Below are positions 6,485 to 13,793 of a stretch of DNA of 13,805 bases, in pieces. This DNA is from JAKFWF01 sp031401535. Its GTDB lineage: Bacteria; Pseudomonadota; Alphaproteobacteria; Rhizobiales; Hyphomicrobiaceae. Position numbers and translations under genes: made by a program. The notes beneath the pieces were generated by a model, which saw nothing but the letters and a program-made list of their open reading frames with translations, was not told where the DNA came from and made no database searches. The stretch's first letter is position 1. Every line of letters starts with the position of its first letter. The stretch spans positions 1 to 13,805 of the forward strand of contig JANNRP010000503.1 of NCBI GenBank assembly GCA_031401535.1. The letters run 5' to 3'.

Positions 6485-7174
6485 CTATGGCCTCTTACAG
6501 TTACGGGCAAGCGTACGTTCATACTCCACATCATCAGCTGTTGGACTTTCTTGCGCAAGCCAGGAAAAACCTTGCTTGCGGCACGCACGTTCGACCATCT
6601 TGATCTCAACATCTCTGCTGTTCGGAAAAAAGTACGACATCATTCTTCGTATAAATGAGTCGTTCGGCACAGTTTGCCTGAACACCTTCGCCCACGTCTC
6701 ACTGCCGCGAGAGCCGATATTCGCCCACTGTGTAGCGCCAGCGGATAGACCAGGCATTGCTATAATAATGGATTGATCTTGAGAGCTGGACTGATATTTC
6801 GCCTTGATCAACTTACCCCCAAAAATCGGGTCGTTGATCGAAAGAGGGGCATCGAATTTTATACCACAAAAACCCATTCGACACCATTGAACTTCCGCGA
6901 GCAGCATCCGACCGTCGCTCAGTTGGAGCGTCAGTGCTTCTCCCCAACGCATATCGTGACCGCCTCGTAATCCAGCCCCGGTTTGAGAAATATTTCTGAT
7001 CTCAACAGACTGGGTCCAGCGCTCACACTTCAAAAGCGCCTGAACCCTCGTTGTAATCCGCTGACTTGCCCGCAATCGTCTTACGACTTCGTATTTTGAC
7101 TGAAATAAGTCAGAACTGGGATTAGGTGCAGCATTATAATCAATTGACCTCAACTGTACTGCCGGGTCGCCCAT
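6485..7174 (-). CDS. PilZ-domain protein (putative c-di-GMP effector), N-terminal PilZ
   Basis: This 229-residue protein has a PilZ domain at about residues 35-118. The two cyclic-di-GMP-binding signatures are present: RxxxR (R39-R43 in SQRITTRVQ) and NxSxxG (N61-G66, NISQTG). The strand QWCRMGFCGIKFD closes the barrel. The remaining residues, 119-229, are not recognised and contain no clear membrane helix. The start is secure because GGAGG lies 8 bases upstream of the ATG. PilZ proteins sense c-di-GMP to control motility, exopolysaccharide or biofilm, but the partner here is unknown. The gene is flanked on both sides, on the same strand, by decayed coding sequence, so it may be the last intact member of an old operon. 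Confidence 0.85.
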   Translation of the reverse strand: MGDPAVQLRSIDYNAAPNPSSDLFQSKYEVVRRLRASQRITTRVQALLKCERWTQSVEIRNISQTGAGLRGGHDMRWGEALTLQLSDGRMLLAEVQWCRMGFCGIKFDAPLSINDPIFGGKLIKAKYQSSSQDQSIIIAMPGLSAGATQWANIGSRGSETWAKVFRQTVPNDSFIRRMMSYFFPNSRDVEIKMVERACRKQGFSWLAQESPTADDVEYERTLARNCKRP

Positions 7175-7177
7175 ATT

Positions 7178-7634
7178 TTAACCTCCAAAGAACTTTGACG
7201 TACTGCTGAGCACGTGGGCTGTGCCGCCCAAGTTCATAAAATTTGCATTTGATCCTGGCACGATCGACCAAAGGTTACCCGACTTCGAGTCGTCAGCGAG
7301 ACCGTGTGGGTTCACAACCAAAATCCTACAGATTTTTCGCGAGCCTTGGTCAGATAACCCACATCATTGCTCGAGCTAACTTAATAGATTGCTAAAATTC
7401 GATCCAAGCTCGATGAACGAGTAGTTGACATTGTGCGTCTCACCTAGCTGAGGGATGTCGAGCTCGGCAGACCGTATCCTCATCGAAATAGGCCGTCTTC
7501 CAGGCTATGCAAAGCAATAACTTTATATCCTATTAACGAATCGACTACCTCAAAGAGTCACTTGAGACGAAGTCGTTCAACGGAACGACTTTGGAGCCAA
7601 GATAGTTAGCTTATTAATAATAAATCGCTAGCAT
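7178..7634 (-). pseudogene. multi-frameshift gene remnant upstream of the minus-strand PilZ gene
   Basis: The stretch between the two PilZ genes reads as protein-like minus-strand sequence in alternating frames. In order: INKLTILAPKSFR; LFEVVDSLIGYKVIALHS then LEDGLFR; AELDIPQLGETHNVNYSF then IELGSNFSNLLS; SSNDVGYLTKAREKSVGFWL; and VNPHGLADDSKSGNLWSIVP, GSNANFMNLGGTAHV, LSSTSKFFGG, with a stop at 7178-7180. The FWL/VNPH junction (plus-strand about 7315) is repaired by one base. The last piece alone is open for about 60 codons between stops, and its final codons provide the GGAGG of the following PilZ gene. A possible original start is the ATG at 7634. Alternatively the last piece is an intact 46-residue gene (GTG at 7315). 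No family recognised. Confidence 0.42.
7568..7593. repeat. hairpin (11-bp stem, 4-nt loop) in the leader of the plus-strand PilZ gene
   Basis: The arms cgaagtcgttc (7568-7578) and gaacgactttg (7583-7593) pair over 11 positions with one G-T pair around the loop aacg. It lies about 70 bases upstream of the ATG at 7665 and is not followed by a T-run. It could be a leader structure of that mRNA, an operator dyad, or a leftover of the remnant gene that covers the same bases on the other strand. Confidence 0.5.
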
Positions 7635-7664
7635 CTTAATTTCACCTTCTGGAGTTGGACGCAC

Positions 7665-8579
7665 ATGATCTTGGTCAACGGCGAAATGCTTGACGAGCAG
7701 GCGTCATGGGATTTCACTCGTAGTTTGCGGATTGACGAGCCCGATAGATCGCTGACAGCGCGTCAAGAACAGCGAATGCTCGCTCTGATGTTGAACGACA
7801 TGCTGTCCTTGGGACTTCGGATCTCGGCCATCACCAGCATCGTCAATCGAATAGAGGAAGATCCTACCGCCGCCAACTGGCAGGACATGGTGCTCGTCCA
7901 CCTGCCAATGGGACCTTTCAGAAGCGAGGCGCTAATAAACAGCCTTATGGAATCACAACTAGCGACAGATATTCTCGTCGATACCCAAGAACTGCACTCC
8001 AGGCTAGCAACAGCGAGTTCTATGACGTTGGCGTACTGCAGATATCCAGCCGAATTGCGGCATAAGGGTGGAGTACATATCGAAGTCCTCGTGGGGGCGT
8101 GGCGTGATTTGTGCGAGTGCCTCATTTCATTGCTTACCAACTTTCAGTCGGCCGTAGCCGACGAGAATCGAGTAAAGTTTGCCAAGCAGTTTCCCTCCAC
8201 GGTTGCCTTATTGTCATCGGCTACGAATGGTGGTTCCCCGTGCGTGATGGCTGACCTCACCTTAGAAATCCCGGGCCTAGCTGAACGTCGGCGACATCAA
8301 AGGTGGGTCGTGGAATTGCCGGTAAAGTTAATTCTTGGGGCGTCGGAAGCCGAGGCACTGCTCGTCAATATTTCATTAGGTGGCTGTTGCATTCTTACGA
8401 CTGAATCATTCAATAATTTGGAGATGATTAGTTTTGAAACCGAATCAGGTCGCCGACTGAAAGGACAGATCCAATGGTCGGATAATCGGACGCATGGTCT
8501 CAGGTTCGCAGAACCACTTCAGACGAGCGATCCGTTAATCGTGGAAGCGTTGAGGATTACTCATAAAAACAATCACTGA
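7665..8579 (+). CDS. PilZ-domain protein with a large N-terminal helical region of unknown type
   Basis: This 304-residue protein carries a PilZ domain at its C-terminus (about residues 206-292). RxxxR is seen at R209-R213 within ERRRHQR, NxSxxG at N235-G240 (NISLGG), and the closing strand is IQWSDNRTHGLRFAEP. Both c-di-GMP signatures are intact. Residues 1-200 are mostly helical, with no membrane segment, no signal peptide and no family I recognise. The layout is the reverse of the neighbouring minus-strand PilZ protein, in which the domain is N-terminal. A GGAG lies about 10 bases before the ATG. It is transcribed divergently from the other PilZ gene across 490 bases containing a gene remnant and a hairpin. 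A c-di-GMP-responsive regulatory role is inferred from the domain alone. Confidence 0.85.
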   Translation: MILVNGEMLDEQASWDFTRSLRIDEPDRSLTARQEQRMLALMLNDMLSLGLRISAITSIVNRIEEDPTAANWQDMVLVHLPMGPFRSEALINSLMESQLATDILVDTQELHSRLATASSMTLAYCRYPAELRHKGGVHIEVLVGAWRDLCECLISLLTNFQSAVADENRVKFAKQFPSTVALLSSATNGGSPCVMADLTLEIPGLAERRRHQRWVVELPVKLILGASEAEALLVNISLGGCCILTTESFNNLEMISFETESGRRLKGQIQWSDNRTHGLRFAEPLQTSDPLIVEALRITHKNNH

Positions 8580-8922
8580 GCGTCCATTTTCCGATACCTC
8601 AGGAAATTTCAGGCAGCTGTCGCTGCAACAGCAATCAATCCGAACGCGTCACTATCCATCGCTCGCACCTCCGGCAATCAGTGCAATCGTCGGCTACGGC
8701 CGTCCGGCTGCGCGGCACTTTGACAACTACAACGGCATGATCCGGCAAACGCATCCGCCTGTGGTTCTTGCATACCACCGTCAACCCACCTCGCTATCGC
8801 ACCCTCTAGTCATCAATCGTAGAACCCGCTTACACTGCGACACAATGACCGGCGATCAAGACCGGCACCCAGGATGGAAACGTTGCCGGAATTGGCCGGC
8901 GAAACCTTGAGGAGCTGTGATA
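8580..8922. other. intergenic: 3' flank of PilZ gene and leader of the ABC operon
   Basis: This 343-base interval must contain the promoter of the ABC transporter operon, but I cannot place -35/-10 boxes with confidence and see no terminator hairpin. Its left part holds, on the minus strand, a 16-residue ORF behind a perfect GGAGG (8609-8659). A plus-strand frame is open throughout, but its product is rich in His, Arg and Pro and lacks an early start, so I do not call it. Confidence 0.4.
8609..8659 (-). CDS. candidate 16-residue micro-ORF with a perfect ribosome-binding site
   Basis: A GGAGG (plus-strand CCTCC at 8668-8672) sits exactly 8 bases upstream of an ATG that opens a 16-codon frame, MDSDAFGLIAVAATAA, followed by TGA. 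The product is a short acidic head and a small hydrophobic tail. It points toward the 3' end of the plus-strand PilZ gene and no larger gene follows it, so it is not an obvious leader peptide. The ribosome site is among the best in the window, but a frame this short can arise by chance. Confidence 0.3.
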   Translation of the reverse strand: MDSDAFGLIAVAATAA

Positions 8923-10257
8923 ATGGCAAAGTATGACGTGACGCGTCGGCGACTGATGACAACGGCGGCTTCGGCCACGCTGATTTCTGCACCATTTGTG
9001 CGGACAGCCCACGCGGCAGGCAAGCTTGAGATCGGCCTGTGGGATCACTGGGTGCCAGGCGCCAACAATGCCACCACGGCACTGGTTCAGGAGTGGGCCG
9101 CCAAGGAAAAGGTCGAGGTGTCGATCGACTACATCCCGAGCCAGGGAAACAAGAACCTGCTGACGATTTCGGCAGAAGCACAAGCAAGATCCGGTCACGA
9201 TATTCTGGCATTCCCCACCTGGTGGCCGCAGGCGCAGGCCAAGCTGCTCGAGCCCGTGGACGACATCATGGGTCCGCTGATCGCCCAGAACGGCAAGGTC
9301 AACGGCACCGTCGAATATCTTGGGCGGGCTGACGGCAAATGGCTGGCAGTTCCCGCAACAGTCGGCAGTCAGATCAAAGGGCCATGCACACGCATCGACC
9401 TTTTGAAGCAGCACGCTGGCATCGACATCCAGGCGATGTACCCGGTGGGCAGCGCACCCAAGGCCGATGGCTGGACGACTGACACGTTCCTGAAGGCTGC
9501 CGAAGCCTGTCACAAAGCCGGCGTCCCCTTTGGTATCGGCCTCGGTGAAACCACCGACTCGACCGATACGGCCGGCGCCTTCTTCCAGGCATTCGGCGGT
9601 GAATTAGTGGACGTCAATGGCAAAATCACGGTTAAGTCGGACGGCGTACGTCAGGCGTTGGAATACTACAAGAAACTGATGGCGTTCCTGCCACCCGATG
9701 TGCCTGCCTGGGACGACGCTTCGAACAATAAATGGCTGGTCGCTGGTCGCGGCGCGCTGATCATGAACCCACCTAGCGCCTGGGCCGTTGCCAAACGTGA
9801 TGCGCCAAAGATCGCCGAGCAGTGCTGGACGCATGGCTTCCCGTCAGGCCCGAAAGGCCGGTTCGCGCCATTCCTGCCCTACTTCTGGGGCATCTGGAAC
9901 TTCAGCAAGAACAAGGCGGCGGCTAAGAGCCTGCTCGTACACCTATCGCAGCCGACATCGGCCGAGAAGATGGTGGCGGCCAGCGGCGGTTACGATCTGC
10001 CGGCCTTCGAAAAGCTGACAACCTTCAAGACTTGGGCCGAGGAAGGTCCGCCGAAGGGCACGCTCTATCACTATCCAAACCCTCACAATCACCAAACCCT
10101 GTCGATCGCGGCCTCACCCGCCCCACCCAAGATCGCCCAGCAGATCTACGTTCAGGCGACGCTCACCAAAATGATCGTGCGTCATTACCAGGGCGAGGCC
10201 ATGGAAAAGACGTTGAGTTGGGCCGAAGGCGAAGTAGAAGGCTTTATGCGCGGCTGA
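8923..10257 (+). CDS. ABC transporter extracellular solute-binding protein (CUT1/UgpB-type sugar family)
   Basis: This 444-residue periplasmic binding protein captures the solute for the transporter encoded downstream. The N-terminus has a twin-arginine-like signal (TRRRLMTTAAS, hydrophobic stretch, AHA-A cleavage region), so Tat export is possible. The mature protein starts KLEIGLWDHW and shows the usual group 1 features: GHDILAFPTWW after the first strand, FGIGLGETTDS, and the late WGIWNFSKNKAAAKSLL segment. GAGGAG at 8909-8914 lies 8 bases before the ATG at 8923, so I reject the GTG at 8917, which would be only 2 bases from it. It is the first gene of the four-gene operon. A strong hairpin follows in the 86-base gap before the permease genes. 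The substrate is unknown; a carbohydrate or polyol is likely from the family. Confidence 0.93.
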   Translation: MAKYDVTRRRLMTTAASATLISAPFVRTAHAAGKLEIGLWDHWVPGANNATTALVQEWAAKEKVEVSIDYIPSQGNKNLLTISAEAQARSGHDILAFPTWWPQAQAKLLEPVDDIMGPLIAQNGKVNGTVEYLGRADGKWLAVPATVGSQIKGPCTRIDLLKQHAGIDIQAMYPVGSAPKADGWTTDTFLKAAEACHKAGVPFGIGLGETTDSTDTAGAFFQAFGGELVDVNGKITVKSDGVRQALEYYKKLMAFLPPDVPAWDDASNNKWLVAGRGALIMNPPSAWAVAKRDAPKIAEQCWTHGFPSGPKGRFAPFLPYFWGIWNFSKNKAAAKSLLVHLSQPTSAEKMVAASGGYDLPAFEKLTTFKTWAEEGPPKGTLYHYPNPHNHQTLSIAASPAPPKIAQQIYVQATLTKMIVRHYQGEAMEKTLSWAEGEVEGFMRG

Positions 10258-10269
10258 TTGGCAAGACCA

Positions 10270-10298
10270 GTGCCGGGCAGTCAATGCCTGCCCGGCAC
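10270..10298 (+). promoter_or_regulatory. intercistronic hairpin, 11-bp G/C-rich stem
   Basis: The arms GTGCCGGGCAG and CTGCCCGGCAC are perfectly complementary around a 7-nt loop. The hairpin begins 13 bases after the binding-protein stop codon. There is no T-run after it, so it is unlikely to be a full terminator. In binding-protein-dependent ABC operons such hairpins commonly protect the upstream message from 3' exonucleases and lower expression of the permease genes. That role is inferred here. Confidence 0.75.
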
Positions 10299-10343
10299 CT
10301 TCCCAACATGCTGCAGAAACTCAACATTTGAGTGAGGTCGGCC

Positions 10344-11276
10344 ATGGTCGATGCAACAGTGCAATCTGCGCCGATGGCCCGCGTGCACGTGCGCCGATCG
10401 AACATGCGCCGCTTGTTCGAGCGCAAGTCGACAATCGCGTTCTTGATGGCGCTGCCGTTGATCCTGCTGATCTCAGGACTGGTGGTCTACCCGGCCTTCT
10501 ACGCTGTGCATCTGGCCACCCTCAACAAGTCGATGGAACGGTTCATCGGTTTCGGCAATTTCACGTTTCTCTTCAAGCGCGAGACATTCTGGATGGTGGT
10601 GCAGCAATCCTGCATCTTCGCCATTACAGCCGTTATCTTCAAGGCGCTGATCGGCTTCATCGTCGCCCATTTCGTTCACAACATCCCGGCGAAAGGTCAA
10701 CGCAAGTGGCGCGGCATGCTGCTTGTGCCATGGGTCATCCCGCCGGCAATGAGCACGCTGGCATGGCTGTGGCTGTTTGATCCCTCCTACAGCGCCTTCA
10801 ACTGGGTCCTGGCGCACTTCGGCATCGGACCTATCCCGTGGACGGGTGACGCGTCATGGGCGCGCTTCTCCGTCATCCTGGTCAACATCTGGGTGGGTGC
10901 GCCGTTCTTCATGATCATGTATCTGGCAGCACTGAAGTCAGTGCCCGATCAGCTCTATGAAGCGGCTCAGATTGACGGCGCCAACTGGTGGCAGCGCATC
11001 TGGTACATCACGTTGCCGATGATGCGCAATATTATCGCCATCACAGCATTGTTCTCGCTAATCGTGACGTTCGCAAACTTTGACATCGTTCGCATTCTCA
11101 CCGCTGGTGGGCCGCTCGATAAAACACATCTGTTCGCCACGTGGGCTTTCCGCGTCGGCATTGAGGGCGGTGACATTCCGCTCGGCGCAAGTGTGTCGCT
11201 GTTCATGGTGCCGATACTGGCCGTTGCAGCGATTTTCATCCTGCGTGACATTACCAAACGCGGGAGCGAAGCCTGA
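10344..11276 (+). CDS. ABC transporter permease, MalF/UgpA type
   Basis: This 310-residue inner-membrane subunit forms one half of the translocation channel. About six hydrophobic segments are visible, the first at residues 32-56. The EAA loop that docks onto the ATPase is clear at residues 206-225 (YEAAQIDGANWWQRIWYITL). GPLDKTHLFATW near the C-terminus is typical of the MalF/UgpA side. The ATG at 10344 is chosen because TGAGG lies 6 bases upstream; the frame also opens at a GTG at 10332. The gene follows the binding protein after an 86-base gap containing a hairpin, and its TGA overlaps the ATG of the next gene by one base, so the two permeases are translationally coupled. Confidence 0.94.
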   Translation: MVDATVQSAPMARVHVRRSNMRRLFERKSTIAFLMALPLILLISGLVVYPAFYAVHLATLNKSMERFIGFGNFTFLFKRETFWMVVQQSCIFAITAVIFKALIGFIVAHFVHNIPAKGQRKWRGMLLVPWVIPPAMSTLAWLWLFDPSYSAFNWVLAHFGIGPIPWTGDASWARFSVILVNIWVGAPFFMIMYLAALKSVPDQLYEAAQIDGANWWQRIWYITLPMMRNIIAITALFSLIVTFANFDIVRILTAGGPLDKTHLFATWAFRVGIEGGDIPLGASVSLFMVPILAVAAIFILRDITKRGSEA

Positions 11277-12190
11277 TGTCCAGCTCAACGACGATCGACA
11301 AGGCCGGCCCGAGCCGCAACGTGTCGTACGGCAGCATGAGCCGTGACCGGACCTGGGCGTTGCGCTGGTCTTATTTCTTTCTGACACTGTTCGCGATATT
11401 CTTCCTGCTACCGCCGGTTTATATGTTCATCACGTCACTGAAGACGAGCGCCGAAATCTCGGCGGCAACAAATCCCTGGTGGGTCTTTAATCCGACCATT
11501 GGCAACTACGTCGAGCTATTGAGCTCGAACCAATTCCTCACATTTTTCCGCAATTCGGCGTTCGTCTCGATCTTTGTCGTCACCATCACAATGCTGATTT
11601 CGATCCCCGCAGCGTTTGCCCTATCCCGCATGAAGTTCTGGGGTTCAACGACGCTCGCTACTGGCGTGTTCCTGACCTACCTGATCCCGGACACACTTCT
11701 GTTCATCCCGCTGTTCAAGATGTTCGCCGTGTTCAACGAGCTGACTGGCATCCAGTTGATCAACCGCTGGTGGGTGCTGCTGATCGTCTACCCGACACTG
11801 ACAGTGCCGTTCGCCACGTGGCTCATGATCGGCTATTTCGCATCGATCCCGAAAGAACTCGATGAAGCTGCCATAATCGACGGCGCAAGCTGGATGCAGA
11901 CACTGATATGGATCTTCATACCGGTGGCATTGCCGGGCATCATTGCGGCCACGATTTTCGCCTTCACCGTGAGCTGGGCGCAATTCCTCTATCCGCTCGC
12001 CTTTACGACCTCGATCGATCAACTCGTGCTGCCGGTCGGTATCATCACATCACTGATCAAAGGTGACGTGTTCAACTGGGGACAGATCATGACCGGCGCA
12101 CTGCTGGGCGCGTTGCCGCCTTTGGTCATCTACGCATTTCTTATGGATTACTACATTGCCGGGCTGACGGCCGGCTCAACAAAGGGTTGA
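11276..12190 (+). CDS. ABC transporter permease, MalG/UgpE type
   Basis: This 304-residue inner-membrane subunit is the partner of the preceding permease. A cytoplasmic N-terminus of about 30 residues precedes the first hydrophobic helix (31-53), followed by FITSLKTSAEI, typical of MalG-like proteins. The EAA loop is at about residues 196-216 (DEAAIIDGASWMQTLIWIFI). The C-terminus, LMDYYIAGLTAGSTKG, also fits the family (the YFVxGLxxGAVKG-like ending). The ATG overlaps the upstream stop codon by one base (TGATG), with GGGAG as its ribosome site. The ATPase gene begins 6 bases after its stop. Confidence 0.95.
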   Translation: MSSSTTIDKAGPSRNVSYGSMSRDRTWALRWSYFFLTLFAIFFLLPPVYMFITSLKTSAEISAATNPWWVFNPTIGNYVELLSSNQFLTFFRNSAFVSIFVVTITMLISIPAAFALSRMKFWGSTTLATGVFLTYLIPDTLLFIPLFKMFAVFNELTGIQLINRWWVLLIVYPTLTVPFATWLMIGYFASIPKELDEAAIIDGASWMQTLIWIFIPVALPGIIAATIFAFTVSWAQFLYPLAFTTSIDQLVLPVGIITSLIKGDVFNWGQIMTGALLGALPPLVIYAFLMDYYIAGLTAGSTKG

Positions 12191-12196
12191 TGAGCA

Positions 12197-13297
12197 ATGG
12201 CCGAAGTGACGTTGAAGAGCCTCGTCAAATTCTACGACGACGTGGAGGCCGTGCGCGGCATCGACCTGAGTATTTCGGATCATGAGTTCGTCGTGCTCGT
12301 CGGACCTTCGGGATGCGGCAAATCGACGACGCTTCGCATGATCGCGGGCCTTGAAGACATCAGCGGTGGCGAAATCTCCATCGACGGCTATGTCGTCAAC
12401 GATGTGCCGCCCAAGGACCGAGACATCGCGATGGTGTTTCAGAACTACGCGCTCTATCCGCACATGACGGTTGCCGAGAACATGTCGTTCGGTTTGCGGC
12501 TGAAGCGCTTTCCAAAGCCAGAGATCAAGCGCCGCGTTGATGAGGCCGCCCGCATCCTCGACATCACCGAGTTGCTGGAACGCAAGCCGAAGGCGCTGTC
12601 AGGTGGCCAGCGCCAGCGCGTTGCCATGGGTCGTGCCATCGTGCGCAATCCGAAAGTGTTTCTGTTCGACGAACCGCTGTCCAATCTCGACGCAAAACTG
12701 CGCGTGCAGATGCGCACCGAGATCAAGAAGGTGCATCTCAAGGTTCGGACCACCACGATTTATGTGACGCATGATCAGGTTGAGGCGATGACGCTAGCTG
12801 ATCGGGTCGTCGTTATGAATAAGGGCCGGATCGAGCAGGTCGGCGCGCCGACCGAACTCTACAATCACCCGAAGACTCGGTTTGTCGCGGGATTCATAGG
12901 CTCGCCAGCAATGAATTTCATACCCTGCCACTTGGAAGACGCAGCCGGAGCGCTGCGCTTGAAAATTAGCGATACACTATCGTTTCCAGTGCCAGAAGCG
13001 CGAACCGCGCGCTACAAATCCCGAGCCAATAGCAGCCAATTGATGTTGGGTTTGAGGCCGGAACACATTACCGAAGCGGATACTCATGCCGAGGCTGGTA
13101 TTGTGCCGTTCGATGCCCAACTTGAGGTAACTGAGCCGATGGGGATGGAGACCTTGGTCTATTTCAAACTCAACGGAGCGGAGATCTGCGGCAGGGTGAA
13201 CCCGAATGCTGGCGCACGTGACGGCGCGCCGCTGCGACTGGCGGCCGATCTCAATAATATGCATCTGATCGACGAGGCGACCGGGCTAGTGATCTAG
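12197..13297 (+). CDS. ABC transporter ATP-binding protein, MalK/UgpC family
   Basis: This 366-residue ATPase energises the transporter. All nucleotide-binding motifs are intact: Walker A GPSGCGKST (36-44), Q-loop Gln82 in VFQNYALYPHM, signature LSGGQRQR (134-141), Walker B VFLFDE (154-159), D-loop SNLD (162-165) and switch His192 (YVTHDQ). After residue about 235 it has the regulatory OB/TOBE-type extension of MalK/UgpC proteins, including LMLGLRPEHI. Full length for the family. It is the last gene of the operon, starting 6 bases after the second permease. UgpC/MalK-type ATPases are sometimes shared by several sugar transporters. No convincing terminator follows; only a 5-bp hairpin at 13330-13345 is visible. 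Confidence 0.96.
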   Translation: MAEVTLKSLVKFYDDVEAVRGIDLSISDHEFVVLVGPSGCGKSTTLRMIAGLEDISGGEISIDGYVVNDVPPKDRDIAMVFQNYALYPHMTVAENMSFGLRLKRFPKPEIKRRVDEAARILDITELLERKPKALSGGQRQRVAMGRAIVRNPKVFLFDEPLSNLDAKLRVQMRTEIKKVHLKVRTTTIYVTHDQVEAMTLADRVVVMNKGRIEQVGAPTELYNHPKTRFVAGFIGSPAMNFIPCHLEDAAGALRLKISDTLSFPVPEARTARYKSRANSSQLMLGLRPEHITEADTHAEAGIVPFDAQLEVTEPMGMETLVYFKLNGAEICGRVNPNAGARDGAPLRLAADLNNMHLIDEATGLVI

Positions 13298-13550
13298 CGT
13301 CGACCTGAACGGTGGCATTGGCAGATCACACTCAGCTTCGTGAGTAGCGGTGGCCGATGGACGCCGCAACGCGGACCGGCGCCATTTCCAAGCCGTTCGG
13401 GGCGCAGTGTCGAGCAGAGAAAATTTATAGAGCCAAAGACGCCCCACCGTTCGCGATTTTGAACCGGTATTTGGTCTTTTTATTGTTGTTGTTCAAAAAA
13501 CTAAGTACTGGCGGTGGAAGAAGTCATCTGCGAACCCGTCTCGGTAGCCA
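13298..13550. other. intergenic after the ABC operon
   Basis: I see no supported gene here. A weak hairpin ACTCA-gcttcg-TGAGT lies at 13330-13345 and has no T-run. A 68-codon open frame (13357-13563) crosses the interval, but its composition is not protein-like at the ends and it runs into the repeat array, so I treat it as spurious. The segment about 13470-13550 is T-rich then mixed and resembles, as far as I recall, the sequence that often precedes CAGGGAA repeats in rhizobial genomes. Confidence 0.4.
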
Positions 13551-13743
13551 AAATGCCAAATAACAGGGAAATTTAGCGATTACTGGCACTTGAATTCGCC
13601 GGACGAACTCGCATTTCCCCCGTAAATACAGGCACTTGTGGACTTTCGTCCCGGGAAAGTGCCAAAAAACAACAGGGAATTCCAATCGAGCTATCAGGGA
13701 ATTTTTGTAAGCGTTCAGGGAATGCACACTTGAAGAACAGGGG
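13551..13743. repeat. phased CAGGGAAT repeat array (period 21-22 bp)
   Basis: CAGGGAA occurs at 13564, 13673, 13695 and 13716, with the variants CCGGGAA at 13651, CAGGGGG at 13738 and a weak CAGGCAC at 13629. Starts from 13629 are separated by 22, 22, 22, 21 and 22 bases, and the isolated copy at 13564 is also close to phase (65 bases = 3 x 21.7). A longer unit, tgccaaa followed by aacaggga, appears twice (13554-13569 and 13660-13678). GGCACTT (13631-13637) pairs with AAGTGCC (13657-13663), and gggaaat (13566-13572) with atttccc (13613-13619). The array ends about 50 bases before the ATG at 13794. Arrays with this core are, to my recollection, common in rhizobial genomes. Confidence 0.7.
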
Positions 13744-13793
13744 GCGATTTCGATCTTCTTTGCACGGCGAGGTCTGCGGCAGAGGAGACGAGG

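Noticed and set aside
8580..8908. Continuous plus-strand open frame through the gap before the ABC operon
   Set aside because: No start codon until late, composition rich in His, Arg and Pro, no motif, and it ends just before the ABC ribosome site.
13357..13563. 68-codon plus-strand frame after the ABC operon
   Set aside because: It runs into the CAGGGAA array; frames of this sort are typical spurious translations of repeat-containing rhizobial DNA.
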